From Bacteroidia bacterium (GTDB lineage: Bacteria > Bacteroidota > Ignavibacteria > SZUA-365), in NCBI GenBank assembly GCA_027493955.1, contig JAOSJT010000001.1:1723131-1787130 (forward strand): 64,000 nt of DNA, written 5' to 3'. Position 1 is the first letter of the stretch. The number at the start of each line of letters is the position of its first letter. Positions 8,601-20,384 of the stretch are shown one piece after another. The position numbers and the translations under genes are program-made. The notes under the pieces are model-generated. The model was not told where the DNA came from. It searched no databases and worked only from the letters and a program-made list of their open reading frames with translations.

Positions 8601-9734
8601 ATGAGCAAACGTTCTGATGTTTTCGACCGGATCGTCACCATCCTGGAACTCGCTCGTTCAGGAATTTCGCGAACCGTCAATACGACGCAGGTTGTTAGCA
8701 ATTGGCTCGTGGGTCGGGAGCTTGTGGAGGAGGAACAACGCGGAAGGAAAAAGGCCGGTTATGGAGATGCCTTGCTCCGCTCCATTGCCGAACGGCTTCA
8801 GGCAGCGTTTGGAGGTGGCTACAGTCACACCAACCTCAAATTGTTCAGGCAGTTTTACCAAACCTATCCCAATCTGCTGGATGGCCCAATTGGTCACACA
8901 CTGCGGGACCAATTTGATGCCGGAGCATCACATTCCGTCATTGGTGCCGCTACGCTTCCGCGGGAGGCTTCTGGAATTGGTCACACAGCGTGTGACCAAT
9001 CGTGGATGCCGGGATTGCTTCACCAGAATCTTGCCTGGTCAGTTTACCGGCACCTTATCAAGATAGATTCCCAACACGCCCGCGCCTTTTACGAAATTGA
9101 GGCAATCAATAATTCCTGGACCGCCCGGGAGGTGGAACGCCAGATAAACAGTCTGCTTTTTGAGCGACTCGCGAAAAGCAAAGACAAGGCCGGTCTCATG
9201 AAACTCGCCACGAAGGGTCAGGAAATCGCCACCGCAGCCGACGTTTTCAAAGAACCGGTTGTTATCGAGTTCCTTGGGTTGCCGGAATCGCATCGGCTTG
9301 TGGAATCGGACCTGGAGCAAGCACTCATCAACAACCTGCAAGACTTCCTGCTGGAACTCGGCAAAGGCTTCGCATTCGTGTCACGACAGGAACGAATCAC
9401 GTTGGATGGAGATCATTTCTACATCGACCTCGTTTTTTACCACACCATTCTGAAGTGCTTCGTTTTGATTGATCTCAAGGTGGGCAAGCTCACCCACGGT
9501 GATCTTGGTCAAATGCAGCTCTACGTTAATTATTTCAATCACGAACGCCGCACGGAAGGTGACAACACGACACTCGGGCTCATCCTTTGCACAGATAAAA
9601 ACGAGGCTGTCGTGAAATATCTCCTCGGCCCGGGCCAACCGCAAAAGATCTTCACCAGTCGTTACAAGCTCCACCTCCCCACCGAGGCCGAACTGACTGC
9701 GGAACTACAACGCGAACTTAAAGAACTCCTCTAA
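8601..9734 (+). CDS. YhcG/DUF1016 family PD-(D/E)XK nuclease
   Basis: A 377-residue protein. The N-terminal DUF1016_N part (residues 1-90) has STRAIGHT helical segments typical of the family: VVSNWLVGRELVEEEQ, GYGDALLRSIAERL and YSHTNLKLFRQFYQ. The C-terminal nuclease part begins near residue 140 (FYEIEAINNSWTAREVERQI) and contains FYIDLVFYH, CFVLIDLKVGKLTHGDLGQM and KNEAVVKYLL, i.e. the Asp...(Asp)-Leu-Lys core of the PD-(D/E)XK fold. Members are found in restriction and defence islands and bind DNA or RNA. Residues about 95-135 are an unusual linker containing the peptide IGHTxxDQ twice (see 8889-9000). The gene separates two copies of the methylase 3' end, so it is a later arrival in this locus. 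Its stop overlaps the next ATG (TAATG). Confidence 0.85.
   Translation: MSKRSDVFDRIVTILELARSGISRTVNTTQVVSNWLVGRELVEEEQRGRKKAGYGDALLRSIAERLQAAFGGGYSHTNLKLFRQFYQTYPNLLDGPIGHTLRDQFDAGASHSVIGAATLPREASGIGHTACDQSWMPGLLHQNLAWSVYRHLIKIDSQHARAFYEIEAINNSWTAREVERQINSLLFERLAKSKDKAGLMKLATKGQEIATAADVFKEPVVIEFLGLPESHRLVESDLEQALINNLQDFLLELGKGFAFVSRQERITLDGDHFYIDLVFYHTILKCFVLIDLKVGKLTHGDLGQMQLYVNYFNHERRTEGDNTTLGLILCTDKNEAVVKYLLGPGQPQKIFTSRYKLHLPTEAELTAELQRELKELL
8889..9000 (+). repeat. Two 25-base palindrome-like repeats inside the YhcG gene
   Basis: 8976-9000 is a perfect inverted repeat: ATTGGTCACAC, spacer AGC, GTGTGACCAAT. 8889-8913 starts and ends alike (ATTGGTCACAC ... GACCAAT) but has lost perfect symmetry. 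The two lie 87 bases (29 codons) apart, in frame, and encode IGHTLRDQ and IGHTACDQ. Confidence 0.85.
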
Positions 9735-10149
9735 TGGCCACTCCCGAGCTTCGCAGCACGATTCCCGACACACTGATGCGGTTTCAGTCCTTGAGGGCCG
9801 TCGCCCATCATCTCCTCCCCGGGTACCTGAATCTGATCGAGGCGGATAATCTGTATCGCGCCGCCTCTTTCGTGCTGTCGCAAAACCTCGTGCATGGCGA
9901 TGCGCTGAAGATGCGCACCGATGGCGGCGATCCGATTGCCTTTGCCGAGTGGGGCTATCTGGGCAAAGGAAAGTTCCAGCGACGGGACTTCCGCTTCTCG
10001 ACGCTCACGCAATCGGCGGCGTTCAGCGCGGAGGATTCGCTCTTCGCGCATCTGGACAAGAGCGAGATTTTTGCACCGATACGAAGTTATCCGCCGATGA
10101 CGGTGAGCGATCTGGCCGCGGCGCTCGGTGACACGCAGGAGGAGGCTGT

Positions 10150-10153
<4 letters not shown>
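9734..10153 (+). pseudogene. Truncated second copy of the methylase subunit
   Basis: An open frame of 139 residues. Residues 1-30 (MATPELRSTIPDTLMRFQSL and on) are unrelated to the methylase; from YLNLIEADNLYRAASF onwards it matches the C-terminal half of the protein encoded at 7754-8407. Motif I (EPACGSG) is absent, so it cannot bind AdoMet. It ends in ATGA with the Eco57I-type gene, the ancestral junction. It may still be translated for coupling to the next gene; a functional role is doubtful. Confidence 0.75.

Positions 10154-10172
<19 letters not shown>
9823..10172 (+). repeat. Right copy of the 350-bp imperfect direct repeat
   Basis: Counterpart of 8077-8426 at offset 1746. It includes the stop of the truncated methylase copy and the first codons of the intact downstream methylase. 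Confidence 0.9.
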
Positions 10173-11749
<1,577 letters not shown>

Positions 11750-11757
<8 letters not shown>

Positions 11758-14290
11758 ACCCACCATCGAGGATATACTCGCTCCCAAACCGAAAGCCAAG
11801 CCGCGCATCTACGCGTATTCCATCGCTGATGCGGCGCACGAGGGTCTCCTTAAGGTGGGGCAGACTACGCGCGACGTGAAGCAGCGCGTCAAGGAGCAGC
11901 TCAAGACGGCCGCGATCAAGAACTACCGGATCGAGGTCGACGAGCCGGCGGAGCGCGACGATGGCACGATATTCAGCGATCACGAGGTGCGTGCGGCTCT
12001 GATGGATAAGGGCTTCGACCACGCGGAACTGGAGTGGATGCGCTGCACGGTCGAGGATGTTCGCACCGTGCTCACCGAATTGCGCACGGGCAAGCGCTTT
12101 AGCGGTACGCATCATCAGACCTTCGTAATGCGTCGCGAGCAGGTCGAGGCGGTGAACAAGACGCACGCGTATTTTCACTCCATCTGGAGCGAGGATATGC
12201 ACGCCGTGCCGCGCTTTCTCTGGAATGCGAAAATGCGCTTCGGCAAAACCTTCACCACGTATCAACTCGCAAAAAAGCTCGGCGCCCGGCGCGTGCTGGT
12301 GGTCACCTTCAAACCCGCCGTGGAAGACGCGTGGCAGACCGACCTCGAAACCCATGTCGATTTCGATGGCTGGCAGTATCTCTCACGCAACTCCGCGAGC
12401 GATCCGACAAAAATTTCCGCCCGTAAACCGCTGGTGTATTTCGGCTCCTTCCAGGACTTGCTCGGCCGCGACGCGGCGGGGAATATCAAAGCCCGGCACG
12501 AGTGGCTCCGTACGGTGCGATGGGATCTCGTGGTTTTCGACGAGTATCATTTCGGTGCCTGGCGCGAGACGGCAAGGGAACTGTTCGAGGGCGAAGAGGA
12601 AGCAGTCGCGAAAAAGGAAACGAAGCTGGAATACGCTTCCGAACTCGACAACGTGAACGTGGATCTCGGCGTCCTCTCGGAAAAGGAGACCGACTTTCTC
12701 CCTATTACCACGAAGGCCTACTTGTATCTTTCCGGTACGCCGTTCCGTGCGCTGGCCACGGGCGAGTTCATCGAAGAACAGATATTCAACTGGACGTACA
12801 CCGACGAGCAACGCGCGAAAGAGGAGTTCACGGCGAAGCATCCGGGCGACTGGAATCCTTACGCGGCACTGCCGCAAATGCGCCTGCTGACCTATCAGAT
12901 GCCGGATGAACTGCTGGCCATCGCATCGGCAGGAGAATTCGACGAATTCGACCTCAATGCGTTTTTCGAAGCCTCGGGTACGGGAGCGCAGGCACGCTTC
13001 AAGCACAAACGCGACGTGCAGAAATGGCTGGACATCATTCGCGGCGGCTATACACCCACAACCGTCGATTTCCTGAAAACCGGCTCGCGGCCGCCCTTCC
13101 CCTACTCCGATGTTCGCCTGTTGCCCTATTTGCAGCATGCATTCTGGTTCCTGCCCAACGTCGCCGCCTGCCATGCGATGTACAATTTGCTACAGGAAAA
13201 GCATAATACTTTCTGGCGCGGCTACAATGTTGTCGTCGCGGCCGGGGCCGCCGCCGGGATCGGGCTCGACGCGTTGCCACCCGTGCGTAAAGCCATCGGT
13301 AGCGGCTTTGATACCAGCACCATCACGCTCTCCTGCGGTAAGCTTACCACAGGCGTCACCGTGCCGCAATGGTCGTCCATACTCATGCTGCGTAATCTCA
13401 CATCACCCGAAACCTATTTTCAGGCCGCGTTCCGCGTGCAATCGCCATGGTCCATCAAGAATCCCGACGGCGATAATCCGAATGAAGAAGAGGTCCTGAA
13501 GCCGGGCTGCTTCGTCTTCGATTTTGCCCCCACGCGCGCGCTGCGTCAGTTATCGGAGTACGGCATCGGACTCGCTCCCCACGAACCAAACCCGGAAAAC
13601 GCCGTCAGAGACCTTGTATCCTTCCTCCCCGTACTGGCCTACGACGGCGCGAACATGACGCAAATCGACGCGGGCGGCATTCTCGACATCGCGATGGCCG
13701 GCACCTCGGCGACGTTGCTCGCCCGCAAGTGGGAAAGCGCCCTGCTCGTGAACGTGGACAACGACACCCTGCGCAGAGTGCTCGAACATCCGGAGGCCAT
13801 GGCCGCGATCGGGCGCATAGAGGGTTGGCGTTCCTTGGGCGACAACATCATCGAGACCATCATCAACAAGAGCGACAAAGTCAAGGAACTGAAAAACAAA
13901 GCCAAGAAACGGGCACTCACGGCGAAACAGCAGAAAGAGCTGACGGATGAGGAAAAAGAATACAAGACCAAGCGCAAGCTCGTACAGGAAAAGCTGATCA
14001 AATTCGCAACGCGGATACCCGCGTTCATGTACCTGACCGACTTCCGCGAAAACACCCTGCAGGACGTGATCACCAAGATCGAACCCGAACTATTTCTGAC
14101 TGTTACAGGACTCACGGTGCAGGATTTTCATTTGCTCGTACAGTTGCGCGTATTCAACACCGAGCAAATGAATCAGGCCGTGTTCGCCTTCCGTCGCTAC
14201 GAAGACGCTTCCCTGCGTTACACCGGCATCGAAAGCCATCCGGGCCTGACCCATTACGGACTGTACGACACCGTGGTTGCGAGGGAGTGA
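11750..14290 (+). CDS. Superfamily 2 helicase with N-terminal GIY-YIG domain, restriction subunit
   Basis: An 846-residue protein. ATG 11750 was chosen because it overlaps the methylase stop and gives MNKPTIEDILAPKPKAKPRI before the first domain. Residues 20-115 form a T5orf172-like GIY-YIG domain (IYAYSIADAAHEGLLKVGQT, RDVKQRVKEQL). From about residue 125 follows an SF2 helicase: WNAKMRFGKTFTTYQLAKKL (Walker A), LVVFDEYHFGAW (motif II, DEYH) and, further on, TYLYLSGTPFRAL-like motif III (YLYLSGTPFRAL). The C-terminal part carries PETYFQAAFRVQSPW, the motif VI region with Gln and Arg. This is the likely DNA translocation and cleavage subunit of the locus, with the GIY-YIG domain as candidate nuclease. 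Confidence 0.85.
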
Positions 14291-14367
14291 AGGGTGGCGG
14301 TGTAAGAGTGTGGTGAACACCAATTTTCGCCGGGATCCTCGCGAGCACGAAGATTAGACATACAGCT

Positions 14368-15096
14368 ATGCCCACAAAATCCTCCATAGAATGGACCGAG
14401 TCCACCTGGAATCCGGTGACAGGCTGCAGCAAGATCAGTACGGGCTGCAAGCATTGCTACGCCGAGCGTATGGCGAAACGGCTTCATGCGATGGGGCAGG
14501 CGAATTACAGGAACGGCTTCGAGGTAACGCTGCATCGCCATGCTCTGGAATTGCCGCTGCGCCTGCGCAAGCCGCAGGTCATTTTCGTCAACTCCATGAG
14601 CGACTTGTTTCATGAGGATGTTCCGCCGGACTTCATTCTGGACGTGTTCGACGTCATGGCCAGAGCTTCGCAGCATACGTTTCAGGTATTGACGAAGCGT
14701 GCGGATCGTTTACGCGACATCTGTGATGTTCTGCCATGGCCCGAGAATGTCTGGATGGGGGTTTCGGTGGAGACGGCGCTCTACAAAAATCGTATCGATG
14801 CGCTGCGCAATGTCCCGGCGGCAGTTCGTTTTATCTCGCTGGAGCCACTGTTGGGTGATCTCGGCTCGCTCGATTTGCATCGAATCGATTGGGTTATCGT
14901 CGGTGGAGAGTCCGGCCCCGGCGCACGACCGATGAATGAAGAATGGGTACTGAACATCAAGGCGCAATGCGAAGCGCAGCAGGTGCCATTCTTCTTCAAG
15001 CAATGGGGCGGCGTGCGCAAGAAGCTACGCGGGCGGATGCTGCAGGGCCGGACCTGGGATGAAATGCCGGCACAACCTTTCAGAGTTGCAGTGTAG
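14368..15096 (+). CDS. DUF5131 (phage Gp37/Gp68) family radical-SAM-like protein
   Basis: A 242-residue protein. [19 protein letters not shown] is followed by [12 protein letters not shown]: Cys20, Cys27 and Cys30 form the family's cysteine cluster that can hold an iron-sulfur centre. [43 protein letters not shown] and [13 protein letters not shown] follow in the usual order. These proteins are related to radical SAM enzymes and often accompany the three-Cys-motif protein TcmP in phages and defence islands; no TcmP is present here. The gene lies 77 bases after the helicase on the same strand and is followed by a strong terminator, so it is probably the last gene of the same transcript. Substrate unknown. 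Confidence 0.82.
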   Translation: MPTKSSIEWTESTWNPVTGCSKISTGCKHCYAERMAKRLHAMGQANYRNGFEVTLHRHALELPLRLRKPQVIFVNSMSDLFHEDVPPDFILDVFDVMARASQHTFQVLTKRADRLRDICDVLPWPENVWMGVSVETALYKNRIDALRNVPAAVRFISLEPLLGDLGSLDLHRIDWVIVGGESGPGARPMNEEWVLNIKAQCEAQQVPFFFKQWGGVRKKLRGRMLQGRTWDEMPAQPFRVAV

Positions 15097-15116
15097 CAGA
15101 AAGAACTCCCAGTATT

Positions 15117-15149
15117 TAAAAACGCGCATCACCGATGCGCGTTTTTTGT
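15117..15149. terminator. Bidirectional rho-independent terminator
   Basis: Perfect stem ACGCGCATC (15122-15130), loop ACC, GATGCGCGT (15134-15142), preceded by an A run and followed by a T run, so it can work in both directions between the converging DUF5131 gene and glnA. Confidence 0.9.
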
Positions 15150-15202
15150 TTTCTGTCATTCTATCCGGCAAAGACCGGAAAATCCGGTTTGTGCGAGTGC
15201 TG

Positions 15203-16573
15203 TCACCGATGAAAATACATCTTGTACTCGAACGGATGCGGCATGGTGGCGATGGCGTGGACCTCTTCGCGCTTGGTCTTGATCCATTGGCGGATGAGGG
15301 ATTCGGGGAAGACGCCGCCGCGAAGGAGGAAGTCGCAGTCCTTTTCGAGGGCGTCGAGGGCCTCGGCAAGACTGCGCGGGAGGTAGTTCAGGCCGTCCTT
15401 CTCGAAGACGTTGCCGTCAATGGGACCAAAACCTTCGGCGCGGGGATCGATTTTGTTGACGATGCCGTCTATGCCCGCCATGAGCATGGCCGCGAGCATG
15501 AGATAAGGATTGGCCGTGGCGTCGGGCGGACGGTACTCGAGTCGGGTTTCCCTGGGATCGTACACATAGCGCGGGATGCGCACGCAGCTTGACCTGTTGG
15601 CCTGGCTGAAGGTGAGCGCTACCGGAGCCTCGAAACCGGGGACGAGCCGTTTGTATGAGTTCGTGGAAGGATTCGTAAAGGCGGCCAGGGCGTCCGCGTG
15701 CTTGAGCAGTCCGCCGATATAGTACAGACCGGTCTCGTTGAAATTCGCGTATTCACCCTGCTTGTAGAAGATATTTTCGCCGTTTTTCGTCAGGAACTGA
15801 TGCACGTGCAAGCCGCTGCCCGCCTGCTGATACATGGGCTTGGGCATGAAGGTGACCTCGAGTCCCTGCTCGGCCGCCTGACTGAAGAGTATGTACTTGG
15901 CGAGGGTGATGTTGTCGGCGGATTTGAGCAGCGGTTCGAAGAGGAATTCGATTTCCTGCTGTCCGCGCTCACCCACTTCGTGGTGATGGTATTTGACGGG
16001 AATGCCGGCCTGTTCGAGCAGGCGGCAGGACTCGTCGCGGTAGTCGTCGTAAAGGTCGAAAGGATTGCAGGCGTGATAGGCGTTCTGGAAAAATTCCTCG
16101 TCGTGATTCACTTTGTAAAAGGACGAAGACGTACGGGTGTCGAATTCCACGCTGGAAAAAATGTAGTACTCGAGTTCGGGTCCCCAATGCGTCAGATCGG
16201 CGATGTCGAGGGATTGCAGCAGTGCTTCGGCCTGACGGGCGACCCAGCGCACGTCCTCGGGAAAGCGCGAGCGCTCCGCGTCGGTGAGGAAGACGTTCGT
16301 GAAACAGGTGAGCGTGGGGCGGTCGCGGAAGAGATCGATTTGCACGGTGGAGAGATCGGGCTTCTGCACCATATCGCTGCTCTCGACTTTGGCGAAGCCG
16401 AAGCTCGAACCGTCGAAACCCACGCCCTGCTCGCAGAGCAAATCGAGGGTGTTGTCGCGGACGGGCAGCGTGATGTGATGCAGTCGTCCGACGAGATCAA
16501 TCGTTTTGAGGTCGATGAATTCGATGCTGTGTTCCCTGATCATCTGCTTGACGCGTTCGAGGTCGGCGGCCAT
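15203..16573 (-). CDS. glnA: Glutamine synthetase, type I
   Basis: A 456-residue enzyme that makes glutamine from glutamate, ammonia and ATP. Type I hallmarks: GVGFDGSSFGFAKVESSDM, FMPKPMYQQAGSGLHVHQFL (metal and glutamate site), FTNPSTNSYKRLVPGFEAPV, YSQANRSS-like FSQANRSSCVRIP (ATP-binding region) and LEYRPPDATANPYLMLAAML. The adenylylation Tyr motif of proteobacterial GSI-beta enzymes is not visible, so this looks like the GSI-alpha type, usually regulated by feedback. ATG 16573 follows AGGAGA. It converges on the defence island across a bidirectional terminator; its 5' side faces the large palindromic array. Confidence 0.95.
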   Translation of the reverse strand: MAADLERVKQMIREHSIEFIDLKTIDLVGRLHHITLPVRDNTLDLLCEQGVGFDGSSFGFAKVESSDMVQKPDLSTVQIDLFRDRPTLTCFTNVFLTDAERSRFPEDVRWVARQAEALLQSLDIADLTHWGPELEYYIFSSVEFDTRTSSSFYKVNHDEEFFQNAYHACNPFDLYDDYRDESCRLLEQAGIPVKYHHHEVGERGQQEIEFLFEPLLKSADNITLAKYILFSQAAEQGLEVTFMPKPMYQQAGSGLHVHQFLTKNGENIFYKQGEYANFNETGLYYIGGLLKHADALAAFTNPSTNSYKRLVPGFEAPVALTFSQANRSSCVRIPRYVYDPRETRLEYRPPDATANPYLMLAAMLMAGIDGIVNKIDPRAEGFGPIDGNVFEKDGLNYLPRSLAEALDALEKDCDFLLRGGVFPESLIRQWIKTKREEVHAIATMPHPFEYKMYFHR

Positions 16574-16682
16574 AGGTTCTCCTGGCGATGTTGCGGTGCG
16601 TGTTCTCTCCCCGAAGACGAAAGTCCTCTAGGGACATTAAGCTACGAAACAGCGGAACAAAACTCAACTTGTGATTTTGGCG

Positions 16683-19600
16683 CGCCGCGGGAATCGGTGC
16701 GCGGATTGCGCGGATCGGGACGGATTCTCGCGGAAGCTTTTTTCGAGGTCATATTCGAAAGGATTTCGGTACGGAAGTCGAAAAATTTCCTCCGCGGAAA
16801 TCCGTGTTCCATCCGTGAAATCCGTGTACCGATCGATTCGCGGCAGGGATCGGTGCGCGGATTGCGCGGATCGGGACGGATTCTCGCGGAAGCTTTTTTC
16901 GAGGTCATATTCGAAAGGATTTCGGTACGGAAGTCGAAAAATTTCCTCCGCGGAAATCCGTGTTCCATCCGTGAAATCCGTGTACCGATCGATTCGCGGC
17001 AGGGATCGGTGCGCGGATGACGCGGATCGGGGCGGATTCTCGCGGGAGCTTTTTCGATGTCGTACCCGAAAGGATTTCGGTGCGGGAGTCGAAAAATTTC
17101 CTCCGCGGAAATCCGTGTTCCATCCGTGAAATCCGTGTACTGATCTGTTCGCGGCAGGAATCGGTGCGCGGATTGCGCGGATCGGGACGGATTCTCGCGG
17201 AAGCTTTTTTCGAGGTCATATTCGAAAGGCTTTCGGTGCGGAAGTCGAAAAATTTCCTCCGCGGAAATCCGTGTTCGAGCCTTGAAATCCGTGTACTGAT
17301 CTATTCGTGGCAGGAATCGCTACGCGGATGACGCGTATCGGGGCGGATTCTCGCGGGAGCTTTTTCGATGTCGTACCCGAAAGGTTTTCAGTGCGGGAGT
17401 CGAAAAATTTCCTCCGCGGAAATCCGTGTTCGAGCCTTGAAATCCGTGTACGGATCTGTTCGTGGCAGGAATCGGTGCGCGGATGACGCGTATCGGGGCG
17501 GATTCTCGCGGGAGCTTTTTCGATGTCGTACCCGAAAGGTTTTCGGTGCGGGAGTCGAAAAATTTCCTCCGCGGAAATCCGTGTTCCATCCGTGAAATCC
17601 GTGTACCGATCGATTCGCGGCAGGGATCGGTGCGCGGATGACGCGGATCGGGGCGGATTCTCGCGGGAGATTTTTTCGATGTCGTACCCGAAAGGTTTTC
17701 GGTGCGGGAGTCGAAAAATTTCCTCCGCGGAAATCCGTGTTCGAGCCTTGAAATCCGTGTACTGATCTATTCGTGGCAGGAATCGCTACGCGGATGACGC
17801 GTATCGGGGCGGATTCTCGCGGAAGCTTTTTTCGAGGTCATATTCGAAAGGCTTTCGGTGCGGAAGTCGAAAAATTTCCTCCGCGGAAATCCGTGTTCGA
17901 GCCTTGAAATCCGTGTACTGATCTATTCGTGGCAGGAATCGCTACGCGGATGACGCGTATCGGGGCGGATTCTCGCGGGAGCTTTTTCGATGTCGTACCC
18001 GAAAGGTTTTCAGTGCGGGAGTCGAAAAATTTCCTCCGCGGAAATCCGTGTTCCATCCGTGAAATCCGTGTACCGATCGATTCGCGGCAGGGATCGGTGC
18101 GCGGATGACGCGGATCGGGGCGGATTCTCGCGGGAGCTTTTTCGATGTCGTACCCGAAAGGATTTCGGTGCGGGAGTCGAAAAATTTCCTCCGCGGAAAT
18201 CCGTGTTCCATCCGTGAAATCCGTGTACTGATCTGTTCGCGGCAGGAATCGGTGCGCGGATTGCGCGGATCGGGACGGATTCTCGCGGAAGCTTTTTTCG
18301 AGGTCATATTCGAAAGGATTTCGGTACGGAAGTCGAAAAATTTCCTCCGCGGAAATCCGTGTTCCATCCGTGAAATCCGTGTACTGATCTGTTCGTGGCA
18401 GGAATCGCTGCGCGGATGGCGCGGATCGGGGCGGATTCTCGCGGAAGCTTTTTTCGATGTCGTACCCGAAAGGTTTTCGGTGCGGGAGTCGAAAAATTTC
18501 CTCCGCGGAAATCCGTGTTCCATCCGTGAAATCCGTGTACTGATCTGTTCGCGGCAGGAATCGGTGCGCGGATGGCGCGTATCGGGGCGGATTCTCGCGG
18601 GAGATTTTTTCGATGTCGTACCCGAAAGGTTTTCGGTACGGAAGTCGAAAAATTTCCTCCGCGGAAATCCGTGTTCCATCCGTGAAATCCGTGTACGGAT
18701 CTGTTCGTGGCTGGAATCGCTGCGCGGATGACGCGTATCGGGGCGGATTCTCGCGGAAGCTTTTTCGATGTCGTACCCGAAAGGTTTTCGGTACGGAGTC
18801 GAAAAATTTCCTCCGCGGAAATCCGTGTTCCATCCGTGAAATCCGTGTACGGATCTGTTCGTGGCAGGAATCGGGGCGCGGATGGCGCGGATCGGGGCGG
18901 ATTCTCGCGGGAGCTTTTTCGATGTCGTACCCGAAAGGTTTTCGGTGCGGGAGTCGAAAAATTTCCTCCGCGGAAATCCGTGTTCCATCCGTGAAATCCG
19001 TGTACTGATCTGTTCGTGGCAGGAATCGGTGCGCGGATGGCGCGGATCGGGGCGGATTCTCGCGGCAGCCTTTTTCGATGTCGTACCCGAAAGGTTTTCG
19101 GTGCGGGAGTCGAAAAATTTCCTCCGCGGAAATCCGTGTTCGAGCCTTGAAATCCGTGTACTGATCTATTCGTGGCAGGAATCGCTGCGCGGATGACGCG
19201 TATCGGGGCGGATTCTCGCGGGAGCTTTTTCGATGTCGTACCCGAAAGGTTTTCGGTGCGGGAGTCGAAAAATTTCCTCCGCGGAAATCCGTGTTCCATC
19301 CGTGAAATCCGTGTACTGATCTGTTCGTGGCAGGAATCGGTGCGCGGATGACGCGTATCGGGGCGGATTCTCGCGGGAGATTTTTTCGATGTCGTACCCG
19401 AAAGGATTTCGGTGCGGGAGTCGAAAAATTTCCTCCGCGGAAATCCGTGTTCCATCCGTGAAATCCGTGTACTGATCTGTTCGTGGCAGGAATCGGTGCG
19501 CGGATGGCGCGGATCGGGGCGGATTCTCGCGGCAGCCTTTTTCGATGTCGTACCCGAAAGGTTTTCGGTGCGGGAGTCGAAAAATTTCCTCCGCGGAAAT

Positions 19601-19795
19601 CCGTGTTCGAGCCTTGAAATCCGTGTACTGATCTATTCGTGGCTGGAATCGCTGCGCGGATGACGCGTACCGGGGCGGATTCTCGCGGAAGCTTTTTTCG
19701 ATGTCGTACCCGAAAGGTTTTCGGTGCGGGAGTCGAAAAATTTCCTCCGCGGAAATCCGTGTTCGAGCCTTGAAATCCGTGTACGGATTCACAGG
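16683..19795. repeat. Tandem array of about 20 imperfectly palindromic units, period 155-156 bp
   Basis: The marker CCGCGGAAATCCGTGTT recurs 20 times with its CGGAAA at 16795, 16951, 17106, 17262, 17417, 17572, 17728, 17884, 18039, 18194, 18350, 18506, 18662, 18816, 18971, 19127, 19282, 19438, 19594 and 19750. In each unit the left arm (GCGGAT-x-x-CGCGGATCGGG, CGGATTCTCGCGG) is an imperfect reverse complement of the right arm (CCGCGGAAATCCGTGTT, CCGTGAAATCCGTGTAC), so a unit can fold into a long hairpin. Subtypes are mixed: TTCCATCCGTG versus TTCGAGCCTTG; GGTCATATTC versus TGTCGTACCC. No gene: the open frames on both strands are by-products of a period close to a multiple of three. It fills the space between the divergent genes glnA and the small membrane protein at 19875. 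Confidence 0.97.
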
Positions 19796-19874
19796 TTTCG
19801 TTTTTTGACTTGCGGATGATATTTTAATCCTGATTGGCATCACTGGCACACGTACCTCCAAACAGAAAGAGTTT

Positions 19875-20219
19875 ATGCGCTCTTCCCCTCTTCGACATTT
19901 TGTTGTCGTCCTGGCCGCGAGCGTCGGGCTGTTCAGCGCGCTCATCGGCGTGGTGTTTCTCATCGCCGGAGCGCAGGCCTACATCGGTCCGGATTTTACG
20001 GACACGCCGCCTTTCGCGCAGTTGCTGTATGCCATCGGTTTTATCGGATTGCCTACCGGCACTTTGCTGATGCTCAAGGCCCGGCACAGTTTCAAGCTGG
20101 GTTTCGAGAAATACGGTCTCCCAGATCCTCCTATCCGATCCTTTTTCATGAGCGCACTCGGCGTGGTATGTCTGGTAGCGGCCATTTCCGCTTTCGTCAT
20201 CGTGTGGCTGCTGTTCTGA
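19875..20219 (+). CDS. Small membrane protein of unknown function
   Basis: A 114-residue protein with three hydrophobic segments: residues about 8-31 (FVVVLAASVGLFSALIGVVF), 47-66 (FAQLLYAIGFIGLPTGTLLM) and 90-113 (FFMSALGVVCLVAAISAFVI). No family recognised. The start ATG at 19875 follows CAGAAAGAGTTT, a weak ribosome site. It is followed by lipA after 165 bases on the same strand. Confidence 0.6.
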   Translation: MRSSPLRHFVVVLAASVGLFSALIGVVFLIAGAQAYIGPDFTDTPPFAQLLYAIGFIGLPTGTLLMLKARHSFKLGFEKYGLPDPPIRSFFMSALGVVCLVAAISAFVIVWLLF

Positions 20220-20384
20220 TAAGCCGCCAGCCGTCCTCCCCGCCCTCCTCTTCCCGTTCGCACATCGCAACACGGCGGAACCGCCACCGCGGGGTGCCCA
20301 TCATGGTCACCGTACACGGCATGGATTCGTAAACGGCATAACTGTATTTTATGTGTTGAGCGTTTTTTTTCGATTGGATCAGAA

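Noticed and set aside
15698-17020. 440-codon frame antisense to glnA running into the repeat array
   Set aside because: Antisense to an intact glutamine synthetase and extended by the repeat.
16642-19963. Many 70-380-codon open frames on both strands in the 155-bp array
   Set aside because: They only translate the repeat (RRKFFDSRTE, EIFRLPHRKP and similar), occur on both strands at once and lack ribosome sites.
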